Origin: Lepidostoma basale
Taxonomy: Eukaryota > Arthropoda > Insecta > Trichoptera > Lepidostomatidae
Direction of reading: 5' to 3'
Length of the DNA: 64,000 nucleotides
Assembly (NCBI GenBank): GCA_022606425.2
Contig: JAHDVF020000251.1
Coordinates: forward strand, 1-64,000
Shown here: positions 1 to 11,362 of the stretch, piece by piece
Layout of the letters: every line of letters begins with the position of its first letter
Numbering within the stretch: the first letter of the stretch is position 1
Notes under the pieces: generated by a model
Told to the model about the DNA's origin: nothing
Database searches by the model: none
Seen by the model: the letters and a program-made list of their open reading frames with translations, nothing else
Position numbers and translations under genes: made by a program

Positions 1-539
1 AAGATAATAATATATCTATGAAATCAGAAGAAAAAATTAAATCCGAATCTAAATAAACTCAGAAGAAAAAATAATACAAGATATAAGTAACAAAGAGAAC
101 CTAGACTCAAAAGAATACAAGATATAATTAACAAGGAGAAAATAAAACTCAAAAGAAAATACAAGATATAAGTAACAAAGAGAAAATAGACTCAAAAGAC
201 AAGACAACAAATAAATACAATAAAGCAAGAGAATAAAACAAAGTTAGGTACAACCGAATACCTGATATTCGGTATGGTATTCGGTTGTACCTAACTTTGT
301 TTTATTCTCTTGCTTTATTGTATTTATTTGTTGTCTTGTCTTTTGAGTCTATTTTCTCTTTGTTACTTATATCTTGTATTTTCTTTTGAGTTTTATTTTC
401 TCCTTGTTACTTATATCTTGTATTTTCTTTTGAGTCTAGGTTCTCTTTGTTACTTATATCTTGTATTATTTTTTCTTCTGAGTTTATTTAGATTCGGATT
501 TAATTTTTTCTTCTGATTTCATAGATATATTATTATCTT
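1..539. repeat. Large foldback (inverted repeat) with internal tandem units
   Basis: The first about 260 bases are repeated in reverse complement by about 276-539, around a short A+T-rich centre near 263-275 (CAACCGAATACC at 251-262 faces GGTATTCGGTTG at 276-287). Each arm holds three to four copies of a 43-44 bp unit built on ACAAGATATAAGTAACAAAG and ACTCAAAAG. The left end may be cut by the window edge. This resembles a foldback transposon with tandem repeats in its arms. The open frame inside it is only a translation of the repeat and is not a gene. Confidence 0.85.
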
Positions 540-613
540 TCATAATCTACTTATATTTTTTCTTTTTCGCCATTTCTTAATATATTCTAAGTTATGAATA
601 GCCGAATTTCTAA

Positions 614-656
614 CACCCTGATGATGGAGGCCGCAAGGGCCTCCGAAACGTTGGTG
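614..656 (+). ncRNA. Hammerhead ribozyme motif with intact core (type I layout)
   Basis: CTGATGA lies at 618-624 and one unpaired T at 625. A 7-bp stem II follows (GGAGGCC 626-632 with GGCCTCC 638-644, loop GCAAG). Then come GAAA at 645-648, a short palindromic stem III (ACGT, 648-651), the expected cleavage base T652, and a 4-bp stem I (CACC 614-617 with GGTG 653-656). All conserved hammerhead core positions are present. It lies 75 bp beyond the foldback at 1-539. It probably belongs to a retroelement (Penelope-like or retrozyme-like), but no reverse transcriptase of that kind is visible nearby. Confidence 0.75.
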
Positions 657-1084
657 GAGCTTGACGAGAGGGAACACGGTTTCACCCCGAAAAATATTTC
701 TGTATATGATAACCGTGGAAATTTACGTTCTTATAAAATATCTATGAAAAAAAAAACATTTTTGAATTTTATTTATATCGCAAATTTACATGTATTTTCA
801 TCGTCAATTTACATGTAATTTTTTTTAAGATCAATGTAAATGGAACCTGATGATAAAAGAAAGAGATTTAAAAAGGATAAACCCAAATTAATAAATTTAT
901 TTTTAAAAGCCTTCAAGTTAATTAATTTTTATTCTACAAGCGATGTTATTAATTGAATTTAATTATATTGTTTCTTCAATTTTAATTAATCCCTTCAATT
1001 AATCCCTCAAATATAAATTTTTACCATGATTCGACATTTGGGGATGACAATTACATATATTATGAAAAAAGAGTAGTCTAGTTT

Positions 1085-1745
1085 ATTAATAAATGTCTCT
1101 AAGTGCGTTATGTGACTTTTCGTGCACATATTGAGAGGATTTGTGGCACTGCACTGAGAATGTTGGGCTTCATCGTCCAGACCGGCAGAGTTTTCAGGGA
1201 TCCTCATGTGCTCAGAGTCCTATACAACACATTGGTCCGGAGCAGACTCGAAGGTGGTTCTGTGATATGGAATCCTCACGAGGCGAGATATTCCGTTATG
1301 CTGGAGAGGGTTCAGAATAAAAATTCTGAGGTATCTCTACTTGAGGGAGTATGGTAGCTCTCCGTGGCTCTATCCCACAGCATTTATTTTGGGAATGCTT
1401 GGGGCCAACTCTCTGCAGCTTCGAAGAGATGAGCATCTCATAACCCATTTATTTAGAATACTCAGAGGATATTTCGAGAACTCGGCCCTGCTGGAGGGTG
1501 TTCAGCTTTTTGTCCCTATTAGATATCTCCCAACAGAGACAGCATAGATTATATTACCTACCGGCTGCCAGAACCAACCTGCCTCTGGTGACACCGGTGG
1601 GAAGAGCAATTAATCTGCTGAACGCAGTCTCCTCGGAGATCAACGTCTTTCATATTAGTGAAAGTACTTTCAGAAGGCAAATACTCTTAATCCAGGAGAG
1701 TATCCTGTCTTCTTAATGTTGAATCATCTCTCATGCGTTTCTGGT
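1085..1745 (+). mobile_element. LINE-B fragment: C-terminal reverse-transcriptase region, decayed
   Basis: Frames at 1103-1357, 1341-1547 and 1498-1716 join across frameshifts into the region downstream of an RT domain. Recognisable phrases are FRAHIERICGTALRMLGF, VLYNTLVRSRLEGG and the terminal HISESTFRRQILL. The family looks like the jockey/CR1 side of insect LINEs. It is 5'-truncated and non-functional. Related pieces lie at 7521-8110, 25075-25332 and 37018-37235. Confidence 0.8.
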
Positions 1746-2033
1746 ATTATACTATACACAATATATTATTTTACCTGTTCTCAATAGAATGTTCTCAATT
1801 CTGTCTTAAAAATTAATTTTGTAATATCTGTTGATGAAATTTTGTTGATGAAGTGATTTTATTTGATTTGATAAAATTATTGATGCAGATTAATTGCAGT
1901 TAATAATTACTCGTATAAAAAAACACAGATTTCGGGCTTTGACCTTCGACCCCCCTCCCTTCATAAATAATCTATAATGTAATTCAATTAAGATACAGAC
2001 AGTTTTGTTGCTGAATAGAAAAAAAATAGAATA

Positions 2034-2375
2034 AACTAACCATTACACCGTTTCACCGTAGGGGTAGGCAGAGAGGATGGACCGCCACACTGTAATTTCC
2101 TGAGTAATTCGCGCGGCTCTTCTACATTCACACACTGTGACACACACGGTAGTCAATCGTTCCGACTTCAAACATGGCCGCCTTTCAGTAATTAATTAAT
2201 TTGGTCATACCATGTATTCCTTGGCCTTCCTCGGCTTCTTTCCATTCGCACTACTTGTATGTATATTTTTAACACCCATTTATTCCATATGTCCAAATTA
2301 TCTTAGTGACCCTTTCGAAATTTTATTTAGGACGCATTCATCTGCCTTACATTCCTTTCTTACTCCTTCATACAG
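2034..2375 (-). mobile_element. LINE-A fragment, 3' end
   Basis: On the minus strand it reads towards the shared LINE-A 3' end (CTACCCCTACGGTGAAACGG), with the upstream stretch coding for the RWFGHMERM to ACMSRCVN region in decayed form. It belongs to the subfamily with GAGAGGATGG and a GTGGCGGTCC context, like the copies at 33078, 34185 and 43194. Confidence 0.75.
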
Positions 2376-2828
2376 CTAGAAGCTGTAGAATAACTTGTAC
2401 TAATAATTTAATTTTTTAATTTATCAAATGTGTATCTGTACTGAACTTCTTGGGAACAAAGGAAAAAAAGTATCTTCTATTTATCATTAATTTTATTAAT
2501 CAATAAACAATTATACCAATACAACAGTATTCATATTTCATGCTACAATTATACTTAGATTTCTAACAATGTACAAAATTTCTAGTTCTTTCTTGATACA
2601 TACAAGAGCATACATTTAAATCAATTACAATTACCTATACATTTGTGTTGAGCACTATTTATTGTAATGTGCTTTTTATTATTATAAATACATGTATGTG
2701 GACGAGAGATAACCAGTTCAAATTTTGATGTATGCACATATTAACAAAGCAAATTTTAATTTCGATAGTACTATTCAGAAATTTTAGGGTAAAAATATTT
2801 TAAATTAATGAGAAGTTCATGGTTTGAC

Positions 2829-2834
2829 TTTATT
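2829..2834 (-). terminator. Poly(A) signal AATAAA for SAS-6
   Basis: AATAAA on the minus strand about 105 bases past the SAS-6 stop codon is the first canonical signal downstream. Confidence 0.5.
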
Positions 2835-2938
2835 TTTAATTGCATCATTGTAAATGAAATGTGATTTAACTAAATTATGAATGTATTAATGATTAATGGA
2901 GATCATATCACAGAATCATTTTAACAATAGAAAGGCAT

Positions 2939-5900
2939 TTATGGCCTTGGGAAGTACGCGGAAATAGGAGAAGGTACATTACGATCATCTTTCTTCTTCA
3001 AATTACCTTTGGGAGGTTGGTAATTCTTAATACCAGGTTTATTTACAACCCTGTTTTCCTTATTGCAGTGTGCTGTGCTAATGCTGCTTTTGGTAATACT
3101 GGACTTTGCAGAATCTAAAATTTATATAAAAAAAAATTATGCAAAAAGAGTGAACAATGATAAAAATAAACTATGTTACACTCATTGCAGGCTATTGAAT
3201 ACAGAGTTACAAGTGACCCACAAGTTGATTTCTGTTGCTACTGTTGCGGGGGCAAGACCTGTATTCATACATTGCTTGTGTATATTTCTTGCACTTAATT
3301 AACATTTTTGATTTTTAATTTACAATAAAACTATTTTAAAAGATAATTGAAATAATTAACCATGTAGCTTTTCCCTTACATGTATCAATTATCAACTGGA
3401 TACTCAGTGTCAACACCTTGGGTAAAGGATGAATTAACACTGTAAAATGAACGATTTTTCCAAGTATGCTTTTATTTCTTCTTTAGATTATCGCAAAAAG
3501 AAGAAAAGGTATTTTACTATTCTCTAAAAAAGTCAAGAATTTTACAGATACTCTTTTAACCCCTATGGTGCGGCTGGTTACATTTGCAGTCCAATAAATT
3601 TGTTTCAAACTGCGACAAAATAATTCCATTTGCAGCTCATATTTGAATGTATCATATAAACCTTTTTACTTTAAGGATTAATTGTATCTCAATAGAGACG
3701 AAGATGTAAATTATTTTGGAAACAGAATATGGTGACCGAGGCGTTTACAGGACTTGCGACCTGTCATTGGTTGGGTTAAGCTATCGCTTTATGTAATACA
3801 ACATTCCCCATTCCGTCCTTCTTACGACCACCACGTCTGACAATTATTTTTTAAAGATGTACATATGCTACTATATTGAGGAACATTTCACATATTTTTA
3901 GTTCAATCTACACTGGCGCCATCTATTAAGATTAGATGTTACTTTTTAATTTAGTTCCTTACTATTAAATTGTACATAATAAAATGATGAACTGAGACAA
4001 TCTGTCTGAGCTGTAAAAGCAATCAATCGCATTTTGAGACCACTTTTTTTTTACTGTAATTGAAGCCAGCTGCACAAAAGGGGTTAAGAAAACAAAATAA
4101 AGTTATTTTATATAATGAAACAAAATAAATTAAATATCCATAAAAAAATACCAATTATGAAGCAACTGGAAAGCAATGGGAAACTACCACATCAAAGGCC
4201 TGTGACATCCCAAGAACCAGCAAAAATGTTACACATTGCTACAAACCAATCCATTGGATTGAAACTAGCGAAGAAGAAGCAACTCACCTTGTGACTTACT
4301 CCTTGAACTTGTTCTTGAAGAGTAGTTATTAGGCCTCAAGTATATGGGGTCCAAACTGTACTGATTTGGTCTCTCTGGAGGTCCGTTATTTCCTTCTGAT
4401 AGCTCAGCTTCATCACCAGGTAGGTACTTGTGTGTGCTGGCCTGAGAGGGCCCGTCTCTATCCAGGCCGGCGGTATATGCGTTTAGCATTTCATTGTTGT
4501 TCCTTTCCGGATGCCTCTCACTAGACACGTGTGAAGATAAAAATGGTGTGGAACTATGCACTGTCTGCATTCTGCTACTCGGGATGGTTATTTCATTAGA
4601 CTGTATAGTGTCCAACTTTTTGTGCAACCATTGTATAACTAAAACATAAACAAAATAAGTCAATTGTTTTATGACTTTGACAAAACTGAAAACAGATTAC
4701 ACTCTGAACATCAAAATAAATATTAAAAATAACACAAACTGATATTTTATTACTGAAAGGTTGCTTGATTTAATATTAAGCAAGATATAGGGATACACTC
4801 AATAATAATAATAAATTAAATACTGGTTTATAAATAAAATGTTAAAGAAAAGTAATTCAGTATTTATTAATTCAAATAAATCAGTAAAAGTGTGACAGTC
4901 CATTCTTTCTGCCTACCCTTTCGGGGAGACGGCGTGATGGTTAGTTAGTTAGTTTAATTCAAATAAAAAAACATGTAACTACGGAGACATTAAAAAAAGG
5001 GCGGCTTGAATGTAGTATAATTTTAAAAATAAGTAAATAGTTTAAATAGTGTTATATAAGACAATATAGTGTTTAAATAGTGTTATATATTATATAAGTC
5101 AATTAATTTTAAGTTATACACTTTACGATATGAGCCGCTCCCCTTAATTGTTCCCTAAATTTGTAAATTATATTATATATTGAAATTATATAGAGTGCTA
5201 GGAATGCCTCCCTAGAACGGGTTACCCCAGTTGGGAGGTATTAAAACCATGTACTTAAATATGGTAAATGATCCATAAATAAATAATATGGATGAAAAAG
5301 TTTAATTTGAAAATGTTCTAGCAAGGTGAAAAAACAATATGATAAGACATTTATAAAACGGACAATTTTTCAATACTTATTGATTATTATTATTATTGAG
5401 TTTTATATGATTGATCAAAAAAAAATTATTAATTCAAGAATAAAAAAAAAAAATGTAAATATTTTGTTTTCACACCATTTTATATTGTTTTTAAAAGTAC
5501 TAACAGGATTCACTCCAAGCAGTAGTGCATTATAGGGGAAACAAAACAAACTGTTTGTTTTGTTACCCTGATGAAGCCTACTTAGAGTATTAATTTTAAA
5601 CAAAATAAAACACTGTTAAAACAAAGTATTAAAATGTTTAATTTATTTCTCGCTACAAAAGTCACACTACAAGTCACACTTTAAGTCACACTACAAAAGT
5701 CACACTTTAAGTCACACTACAAAAAAAATGTCACACTACGGAAGTAAAATTAATTCTCTTTCCATACCTGAATGATTACTTTTAATGGTATCATCTTTTT
5801 CAACGAGGTAACATTTTTGTGCCTCTATATCAGATTTGAGTTTCCCAATTTCAGTTTTATTTTTATCAATTTCATCGTTCAGGTCCCTTTCCTTTCTTTG

Positions 5901-8900
5901 CATATGAGCAATTTCTGCAGAATTGCGATCAATAACCTTTTCTTGTTCAAGCGCAATTGCTGTTCGACACATTAACTGCAAAATGCATAATATTAAACAC
6001 TTTGAAAATACATACACATGTCCACTTTGTTTGTTTGCTGTACAATCTATTTTTTTATACCAAAAATAAATAAAGACATCTTAAAGGTAAATAATACTAT
6101 TCTTCGGTGTAAAAATATCAAATTTTTTTTAAAGTGAATGTATGTATAAAAATACTGATAAGTTGTAATTGATTTATTAAAAAAAAAAGAAAAAGAAGGA
6201 TGAGAGCAGAATAGATGCGGTAGAGATGATATCCCTAAGACGCATGTGTGGTAAAACGATGTAGAATAGAATTTCAAATGCTGATATAAGTAAGGCCATG
6301 AACACAGTGAAACTATGAGCAGAGCGGTGCGCAAAGCGTTGGACAGCTACAAAATTGCACACGTATAATCAAATAAGAGTGCACACAATGAAGCGAAGCT
6401 GTTTGCGAAGCGTAAGCTCCTTAAGCTCCACTCGAAGTAGCACCGCTTTGCGCGCCGCTCCGCTCATAGCTAAGGAATGTAGAGTGGAAGAAAGTATTAT
6501 GAACAAAATTATAAAAGGATCCACTGCGTTGATTTGGACATATGGAACGCATGGATAAAGGAAGAATGGTTAAGAAAGTATATGTTAACTGTGCGAATGG
6601 AGTACGGAGTCGTGGAAGACTGAGGAAAACTTGGCATGACCAGATAAATCAAATTTAAATGTCAGTCATGTTGGAAGTCGAATGAATAGACGTGTGTGTA
6701 TGACTCGCTGAATGAATGTGGAGGAATCTAGAGACGTGTGTCAGACTGTCCAAAAGAATAAAATATGCATTAAACTTAATAAACTTTATTGTATATTCAA
6801 ATATATACGATACAATGAAGTATATATTACCTTTTCTCGCATTTCTAAAATATCAGAATTCTGTTTAGCAATAATCTGATTTGCTTTCAGTAATTGCTCT
6901 CCTGTCGTCTTAGCTTCTGTCTGATATTTAGATGCCAGAGATTCGTAAGTACCAAGCTTTTCTTCAAGTGTAATCTAAAAAAGCATTGTTTTCATGAATA
7001 ATTCACCTCGTGGGCGCTTAAAGTAAACAACAACATTATTTTAAAGAACATGATCCACAAACAATTTTAACTAAATGCTTTAGTTATAATGTGCGGAAAA
7101 AATTGTTTCTACAATAACATTAACCCTTTCAATTACGGGAAATTGGTAGTCTCAAATTTATAAAAAAAGTAGATATAATAGAAAATGACCTAAGTTATAA
7201 AATAACAATTATATTTCAAAGTAAATCACCTTCAATATTGATATTATCAATGATCTAGTAGTTACATTTTAATATATGGCAGAGACATGTTTCGCCTTGC
7301 TGGGGCATTATCAAATGTCAACATGTCACTCCTATATAATATTATAAAATTAAAGTTTCCACAATATTAAACACTTAGTGTAGAGTTTAACATCAATGTT
7401 CAAGAAACAATAAATATAAAATTGTCATTACCTTTTCTCTTTTGATAGACTGCAATGAATCCAAAGCATCCCTTAGCATATCTGATTTGTCTTTTAATGT
7501 CTAAACAAAAAGCAAGAAAATATCAAATCAGTTTATTTGCTCAAAAGACATTACAAACAGCATAAATGTTTAATTGAGTACAGGTAAAATATTATATATA
7601 TTCAACATAATACCAAGAACGCATTAGAGATGGTTTGACATTAGGAAGACAAGATGGTTTCTAAAGTCGAGAGTATTTGTCCCCTGAGCATACTTTCACT
7701 AATATGAAAGACGTTGATCTCCGAGGAGACCGCGTTTAGAAGACTAATAGCTCGTCCCACTGGTGTCACCAGTGGCAGATTGGTTCTAGCGGCTGAAGGT
7801 AAAACAATCTGTGCTGTCGCTGTCGGAGATATCTATCGGGGACAAAAAGACCAACATTCTCCAGCACGGCTGAGTTTTCGAAATATCATCTGATTAATCT
7901 AAAGAAATGGGTTATTAGATGCCCATCTCTTCGAAGCTGTAGAGAATTGGTTCCGAGCATTCCCAAAAGAAATGCGGTGGGATAGAGCCACGAATAACTA
8001 CCATACTCCCTCATGTAGATACCTCAGAATTTTTTTTCTGAACCCTCTCCAGCATAACGGAATATCTCGCCTTGTGAGGACTCCATATCACAGAACCACT
8101 GTGTATATAAGTGAATACAAAATAAATCATCAATGTTCAGTAATGTGGGTCCCATTTAGCAAAACTGAATGTTACCTTTTCTGCATCCATAAGGCGTGCT
8201 CGTGTTTGCTGTAAGTTTAATTCTTTATCGTGATACTCCCGATCCAAGGCACCATTTTGGTGTCTCCACGTCTCAGCATCTGCTCGGACAGTGTGAAGTT
8301 GCTTTTCTAAAGATATTATTCTCTGCCCTTTATCGCTAAAAAAACAGATGTGATAAATTGCCTATTCAGTAATTCAAAACAATAAGTGTTATTATATTTC
8401 TTATGAAATAATCTATTGTTTTGGTGAAAACTTTATCATACTTCAACATTATTAAATGTTTAAATTTGAAATAATGTTATTAGTCATCACAATTTATTTA
8501 TAGGAGTTTTTCGTGACAGCTGTTTCGCCAACCTATGTTGGTGCCAAACTCATGTAAATAAATTATGATACATAATAACAGTTATCAAGTTTAACATTTA
8601 ATATTTTTTAAATAAATTAAAACAATTTTTTCTACTTTAAAAAAAAAACTGTTTTTCAAAAGTGGAAAGAAGCAGTGTTTTAATTGATAAAAAAATCATC
8701 ATTATGGAATTTCAGTGTTAACGCCTAAAGTTTATAACAATATTTATTATATTAATTCACTAAACATGTTTATAAATATTTAGAATAAAATAAAAATTAT
8801 CGATAAAATTAAAATCGATATCACAAATAAGACACCCGCATGTCAAGTGGAAATAATAAATATAAAATTTCACATGAAAAAAAAATCTTACACAATTTGT

Positions 8901-11277
8901 GATTCTAAAGATTTAAGAGTCTCTTGTAACTGCCGACACCTCGTGGAAGAATCCTCAAGAAGTTTTTCTTTCCTTGAGAGTGCCTCTTGTGTCGAGTTTG
9001 CCTGTGTTTGGGCACACAGCTCTGCACATCTCTTCCATTCTTTACGTTCCTGGTCAAACAAAATAAAAATTAAACTACAAAAATTAAATGGTATTCTAAA
9101 CCTATTAATTAAAAATAATATTATAGACCTAAAACTGAGAATACTCCTCATAAAGACCTATGTATAGAGTATCTTGATGTACGGCTGTGAGACATGGTGC
9201 CTATCCGAAAGAGATAAACGGAGACTAGAGGCTTTTGATATGTGGTCCTATAGAAGACTATTAGGAATTTCCTGGAGAGACCACATTACAAATGAGGAGG
9301 TTCTCCAAAGAATCAAAGGAGGAAGGCATCTGCTCAGGACCTTGTCCGAAAGGCGTGCAAGATGGATCGGCCATGTAATAAGACAAGAAAACCTCTTGCA
9401 TGCCATAACCGAGGGGACAAACTCTAGGGGGCGCCCACGCCGAGAGTACCTGGAGGACCTGTTGGTAGACGTGCGCTGCTCATCATATGCAGATTTCAAA
9501 AGAGCCGCACAAGACAGGGAAGAATGGAAGAGAAGAATATAGGAAATTGCTGCAAACCAATCACAGGATTGAAACCAGAGAGAGAGAGAGAATTAAAAAA
9601 AAATTCATTAATATTGTAGTGCACCTCAATGAGAGAATAAAATAAGCAATCAAATACTACATGTCTCTATTCAACATATATATTTATTGGACTTGGACTT
9701 GGATATTCTGGCTTACAGAGGTTCAGCTCATGTGGCTATTCCTCTTACGTGCAAGAGACACCTGTGTCAAAAAAAATCACTATATATTTAAACCTCTTTA
9801 GCCTTGTCAATTTAACTTGTCATATGATTGGGTATAATGATAAAAGGCTTTGTTGTAGTTTGCACGTTCTATCTCGTCAAATGATGCCAATAAATTAAAT
9901 TCATACAAAAATAGTTAAATTTTCACTTGTAATTTAGATAAACATCACCCAGTGATTAAATCTTTTATTTAAAAAAAAGGCTTTTAATTTAATAACCCCT
10001 AAGGAGAAATTAGATTCAGAATTAGTCTAGAAAATTTGTAATATTATTAAGAATAATACGATTCTAAATAAATAAATAAATAATGAAAAATCACCAGATC
10101 TAACTTGTCTCGTTCATTCTTCAGCATTTCCTGAAATTCAGTTTCCCGAAGTAACTTATTATCTTTTTCTCTGTTTAGAGATAAATTAAGATCTCTTAAA
10201 TTGGTTTGCAATATTTGCTCTTTTTCTTGAAAAATGTTTTCTTTGTTGTGGAGTTCTGTTGAAACATCAGCGATTTTTTTCTGAAAAAGCAGAAAGAAAA
10301 AAAAAAATAATAACTGATTAACTTGATGTATAAACATTGGAATTTCATATTTATATTTTTTATGAATCAAACACTGCTTGTTCCATTGATAAGAGTTCAT
10401 TTAACATTCAAAGATATTTTTTTAAAACAGATTTATAAAAAATAAATTATCCTTCAAATCAAATTACAAATAAATGTGAATTAATTTTTTTTATTAAACA
10501 AATGATAAGGTGTAAGTTTTAGACTACTAAAATAAAATATATGAGAAAACTTCAACGAGATTTTGAGGTATTTAGGACACTATACTTCAATTAAAATTAT
10601 ACAACTATTTAGATTTCTGATTTATGTTATAAACTTACTTAATATTTAAAAGTACTTACTTTGAGGATGAGAATGTTGTCAGCCATATTCCTTTTAATAT
10701 CACTATCAGAAGCCGGTCCGGTTTTTAGTGATAAATGAACTAACCGTTTAAATTCATTGTGTTCAATTATTTCAAGAAATATATTCATGCTAGTCTGTTG
10801 CTGGAGTAATAGAAACCTATTCAAAACAAAAACAAAAAATGAAAGATTTATTTAAATATGAAAATATAAAAGGATGGAGGGTAAGGTTTTTCTTACATGT
10901 TACCAGACACTGATTGCTGAAGTAGGCGTACTAATTGAGCAGGAAAACTATCAAAATCTATCAGCAGACCTTGTTGCTTTTTTAGCTCATCGTAGTCACT
11001 CCTCGTCACAACAAGGACACATAGAAAACATGGATCTTTTTCGTCGGAAATTATTACTTTCTGGAATAAAACATGACAGTTATTTACCAATAAGTTTGAA
11101 ATAAATTAGAAACAAAGTACAGTAGAAAGAAATTACCAAATGACTAGATTCAGAATATTTTTCTATCAGAAATGTCAATTCTTTTTTTACTTCTTCTGTA
11201 GAACTTTTACACAAAACTTTGTACGTTCCGCGGTGAAACACATTGTGTAAACCTACATTGCAATCGAGGAAATTCAT
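2939..11277 (-). CDS. Sas-6: SAS-6, centriolar cartwheel protein (11 exons, 637 aa)
   Basis: Exons, in transcript order: 11277-11137, 11060-10897, 10816-10660, 10280-10095, 9049-8892, 8335-8176, 7500-7432, 6974-6831, 5975-5768, 4638-4288, 3114-2939. All introns are GT-AG and all phases agree, totalling 1914 nt. SAS-6 oligomers build the ninefold cartwheel that templates new centrioles. The N-terminal head is diagnostic: DPCFLCVLVVTRSDYDELK followed by QQGLLIDFDSFPAQLVRLLQQ (exon 2), then the PISA-type motif EHNEFKRLVHLSLK (exon 3), both colinear with vertebrate SAS-6. Exons 4-9 encode a long charged coiled coil. Exon 10 opens with VIQWLHKKLD, matching the end of the human coiled coil, and continues as a Ser/Asn/Pro-rich tail. 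The last exon ends SPISAYFPRP, like the SSAYFP end of human SASS6. The start is the first ATG upstream of the head domain; the N terminus is a little shorter than in vertebrates. Introns carry LINE, MITE and hammerhead repeats. Exon edges are by eye. Confidence 0.93.
3675..3960 (+). repeat. M1 repeat (MITE-like) in SAS-6 intron 10
   Basis: It runs from ATTGTATCTCAATAGAGACG through CCTGTCATTGGTTGGGTTAA to GCGCCATCTATTAAGATT. Similar copies occur at 19260-19640, 31500-31790, 38925-39012 and 39985-40300. It has no coding capacity. Confidence 0.75.
4130..4275 (+). mobile_element. LINE-C 3' tail
   Basis: The segment ends in ACAAACCAATCCATTGGATTG and a short GAA-rich run, matching the tail of the LINE-C copy at 9075-9600 (AACCAATCACAGGATTG). 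It sits a few bases beyond the splice donor of SAS-6 exon 10, so readthrough of that exon enters LINE sequence. Confidence 0.6.
4889..4957 (+). mobile_element. LINE-A 3' terminus with GTTA tail
   Basis: Only the last about 65 bases remain: TTCTTTCTGCCTACCCTTTC, GGAGACGGCGTGATGG and three GTTA units. It lies in SAS-6 intron 9. Confidence 0.85.
5653..5743. repeat. Minisatellite in SAS-6 intron 9
   Basis: Alternating units of about 12-14 bp, AGTCACACTACAAA and AGTCACACTTTA, repeat at least six times. Confidence 0.85.
6188..6762 (+). mobile_element. LINE-A fragment in SAS-6 intron 8, split by a MITE
   Basis: It runs from GATGAGAGCAGAATAGATGC through ATTATGAACAAAATTATAAA to the ATGAATGTGGAGGAATCTAG region. 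The LINE is broken after GATATAAGTAAG and resumes at GAATGTAGAGTGG; the insert is annotated separately. Confidence 0.8.
6312..6469. mobile_element. Small MITE nested in LINE-A
   Basis: The ends are inverted repeats: ACTATGAGCAGAGCGGTGCG near 6312 and CGCCGCTCCGCTCATAG ending near 6469, with GCAAAGCG and CGCTTTGCG just inside. The LINE reading resumes on either side, and TAAG flanks the insert as a possible target duplication. Superfamily not determined. Confidence 0.65.
7205..7375 (-). repeat. Foldback with decayed hammerhead (GAAACATGTC family)
   Basis: On the minus strand TTGATAATGCC, a GGCG-closed hairpin and GAAACATGTC (7283-7292) are seen, followed at once on the plus strand by a second arm containing AACATGTCACTCC. 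The box reads TTGATAA instead of CTGANGA, so it is probably inactive. It lies in SAS-6 intron 7. Confidence 0.55.
7521..8110 (-). mobile_element. LINE-B fragment in SAS-6 intron 6
   Basis: On the minus strand it matches the LINE-B copy at 1085: GAATATCTCGCCTTGTGAGG, the TTCGAAGAGATGGGC region, and the terminal TTAGTGAAAGTATGCTC. Several stops and frameshifts are present. Confidence 0.8.
8485..8570 (-). repeat. Foldback with hammerhead-like GAAACAGCTGTC motif, core decayed
   Basis: Outer arms AATTTATTTATA and TGTAAATAAATTATG can pair as stem I. Inside on the minus strand are CCAAC-ATAG-GTTGG (stem II) and GAAACAGCTGTC (8515-8526), whose ACAGCTGT is a palindromic stem III. The CTGANGA box has become TTTGGCA, so catalysis is unlikely. 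It lies in SAS-6 intron 5. Confidence 0.6.
9075..9600 (+). mobile_element. LINE-C fragment: C-terminal RT region
   Basis: The frame 9174-9542 carries YGCETWCLSERDKRRLEAF, MWSYRRLLGISWRDHITN, RARWIGHVIRQ and GRPRREYLEDL, the thumb and C-terminal region typical of insect LINE polymerases. It ends with AACCAATCACAGGATTG and an AG microsatellite at 9581-9592. It lies in SAS-6 intron 4 in the opposite orientation to the gene. Confidence 0.85.
9690..9770 (+). repeat. Interspersed repeat GGACTTGGACTTGGAT
   Basis: GGACTTGGACTTGGATATTC, then CTGGCTTACAGAGGTTCAGC and GGCTATTCCTCTT, recur nearly unchanged at 58097-58160. The family is not recognised. Confidence 0.6.
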
Positions 11278-11362
11278 TTTGCGGAATTATTTCTTAAAAA
11301 TCTTCCAAATAGGAATATATTTAGTTGCGCAAATGTTTATTATTTAAAAGTTAAAATAAATG

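Noticed and set aside
310..516. 68-codon ORF rich in Leu, Tyr and Phe
   Set aside because: It is a translation of the tandem units in the foldback arm; its repeated LCYLYLV phrases follow the DNA repeat.
594..818. 74-codon ORF starting MNSRISNTLMMEAARAS
   Set aside because: Its first half is the hammerhead motif, and its base pattern is explained by RNA structure. No coding homology recognised.
4265..4287. Readthrough end (GELLLLR) of SAS-6 exon 10 as the true C terminus
   Set aside because: A consensus donor (AAG then GTGAGT) precedes it, the extension enters LINE-C tail sequence, and a phase-matching last exon with the conserved SAYFP ending exists at 3114-2939.
5640..5750. CRISPR-like array of CACACTACAAAAGT units
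   Set aside because: Units are too short and contiguous, with no spacers; it is a minisatellite in an intron of a eukaryotic gene.
9248..9499. Minus-strand ORF opposite LINE-C
   Set aside because: Shadow of the LINE polymerase frame.
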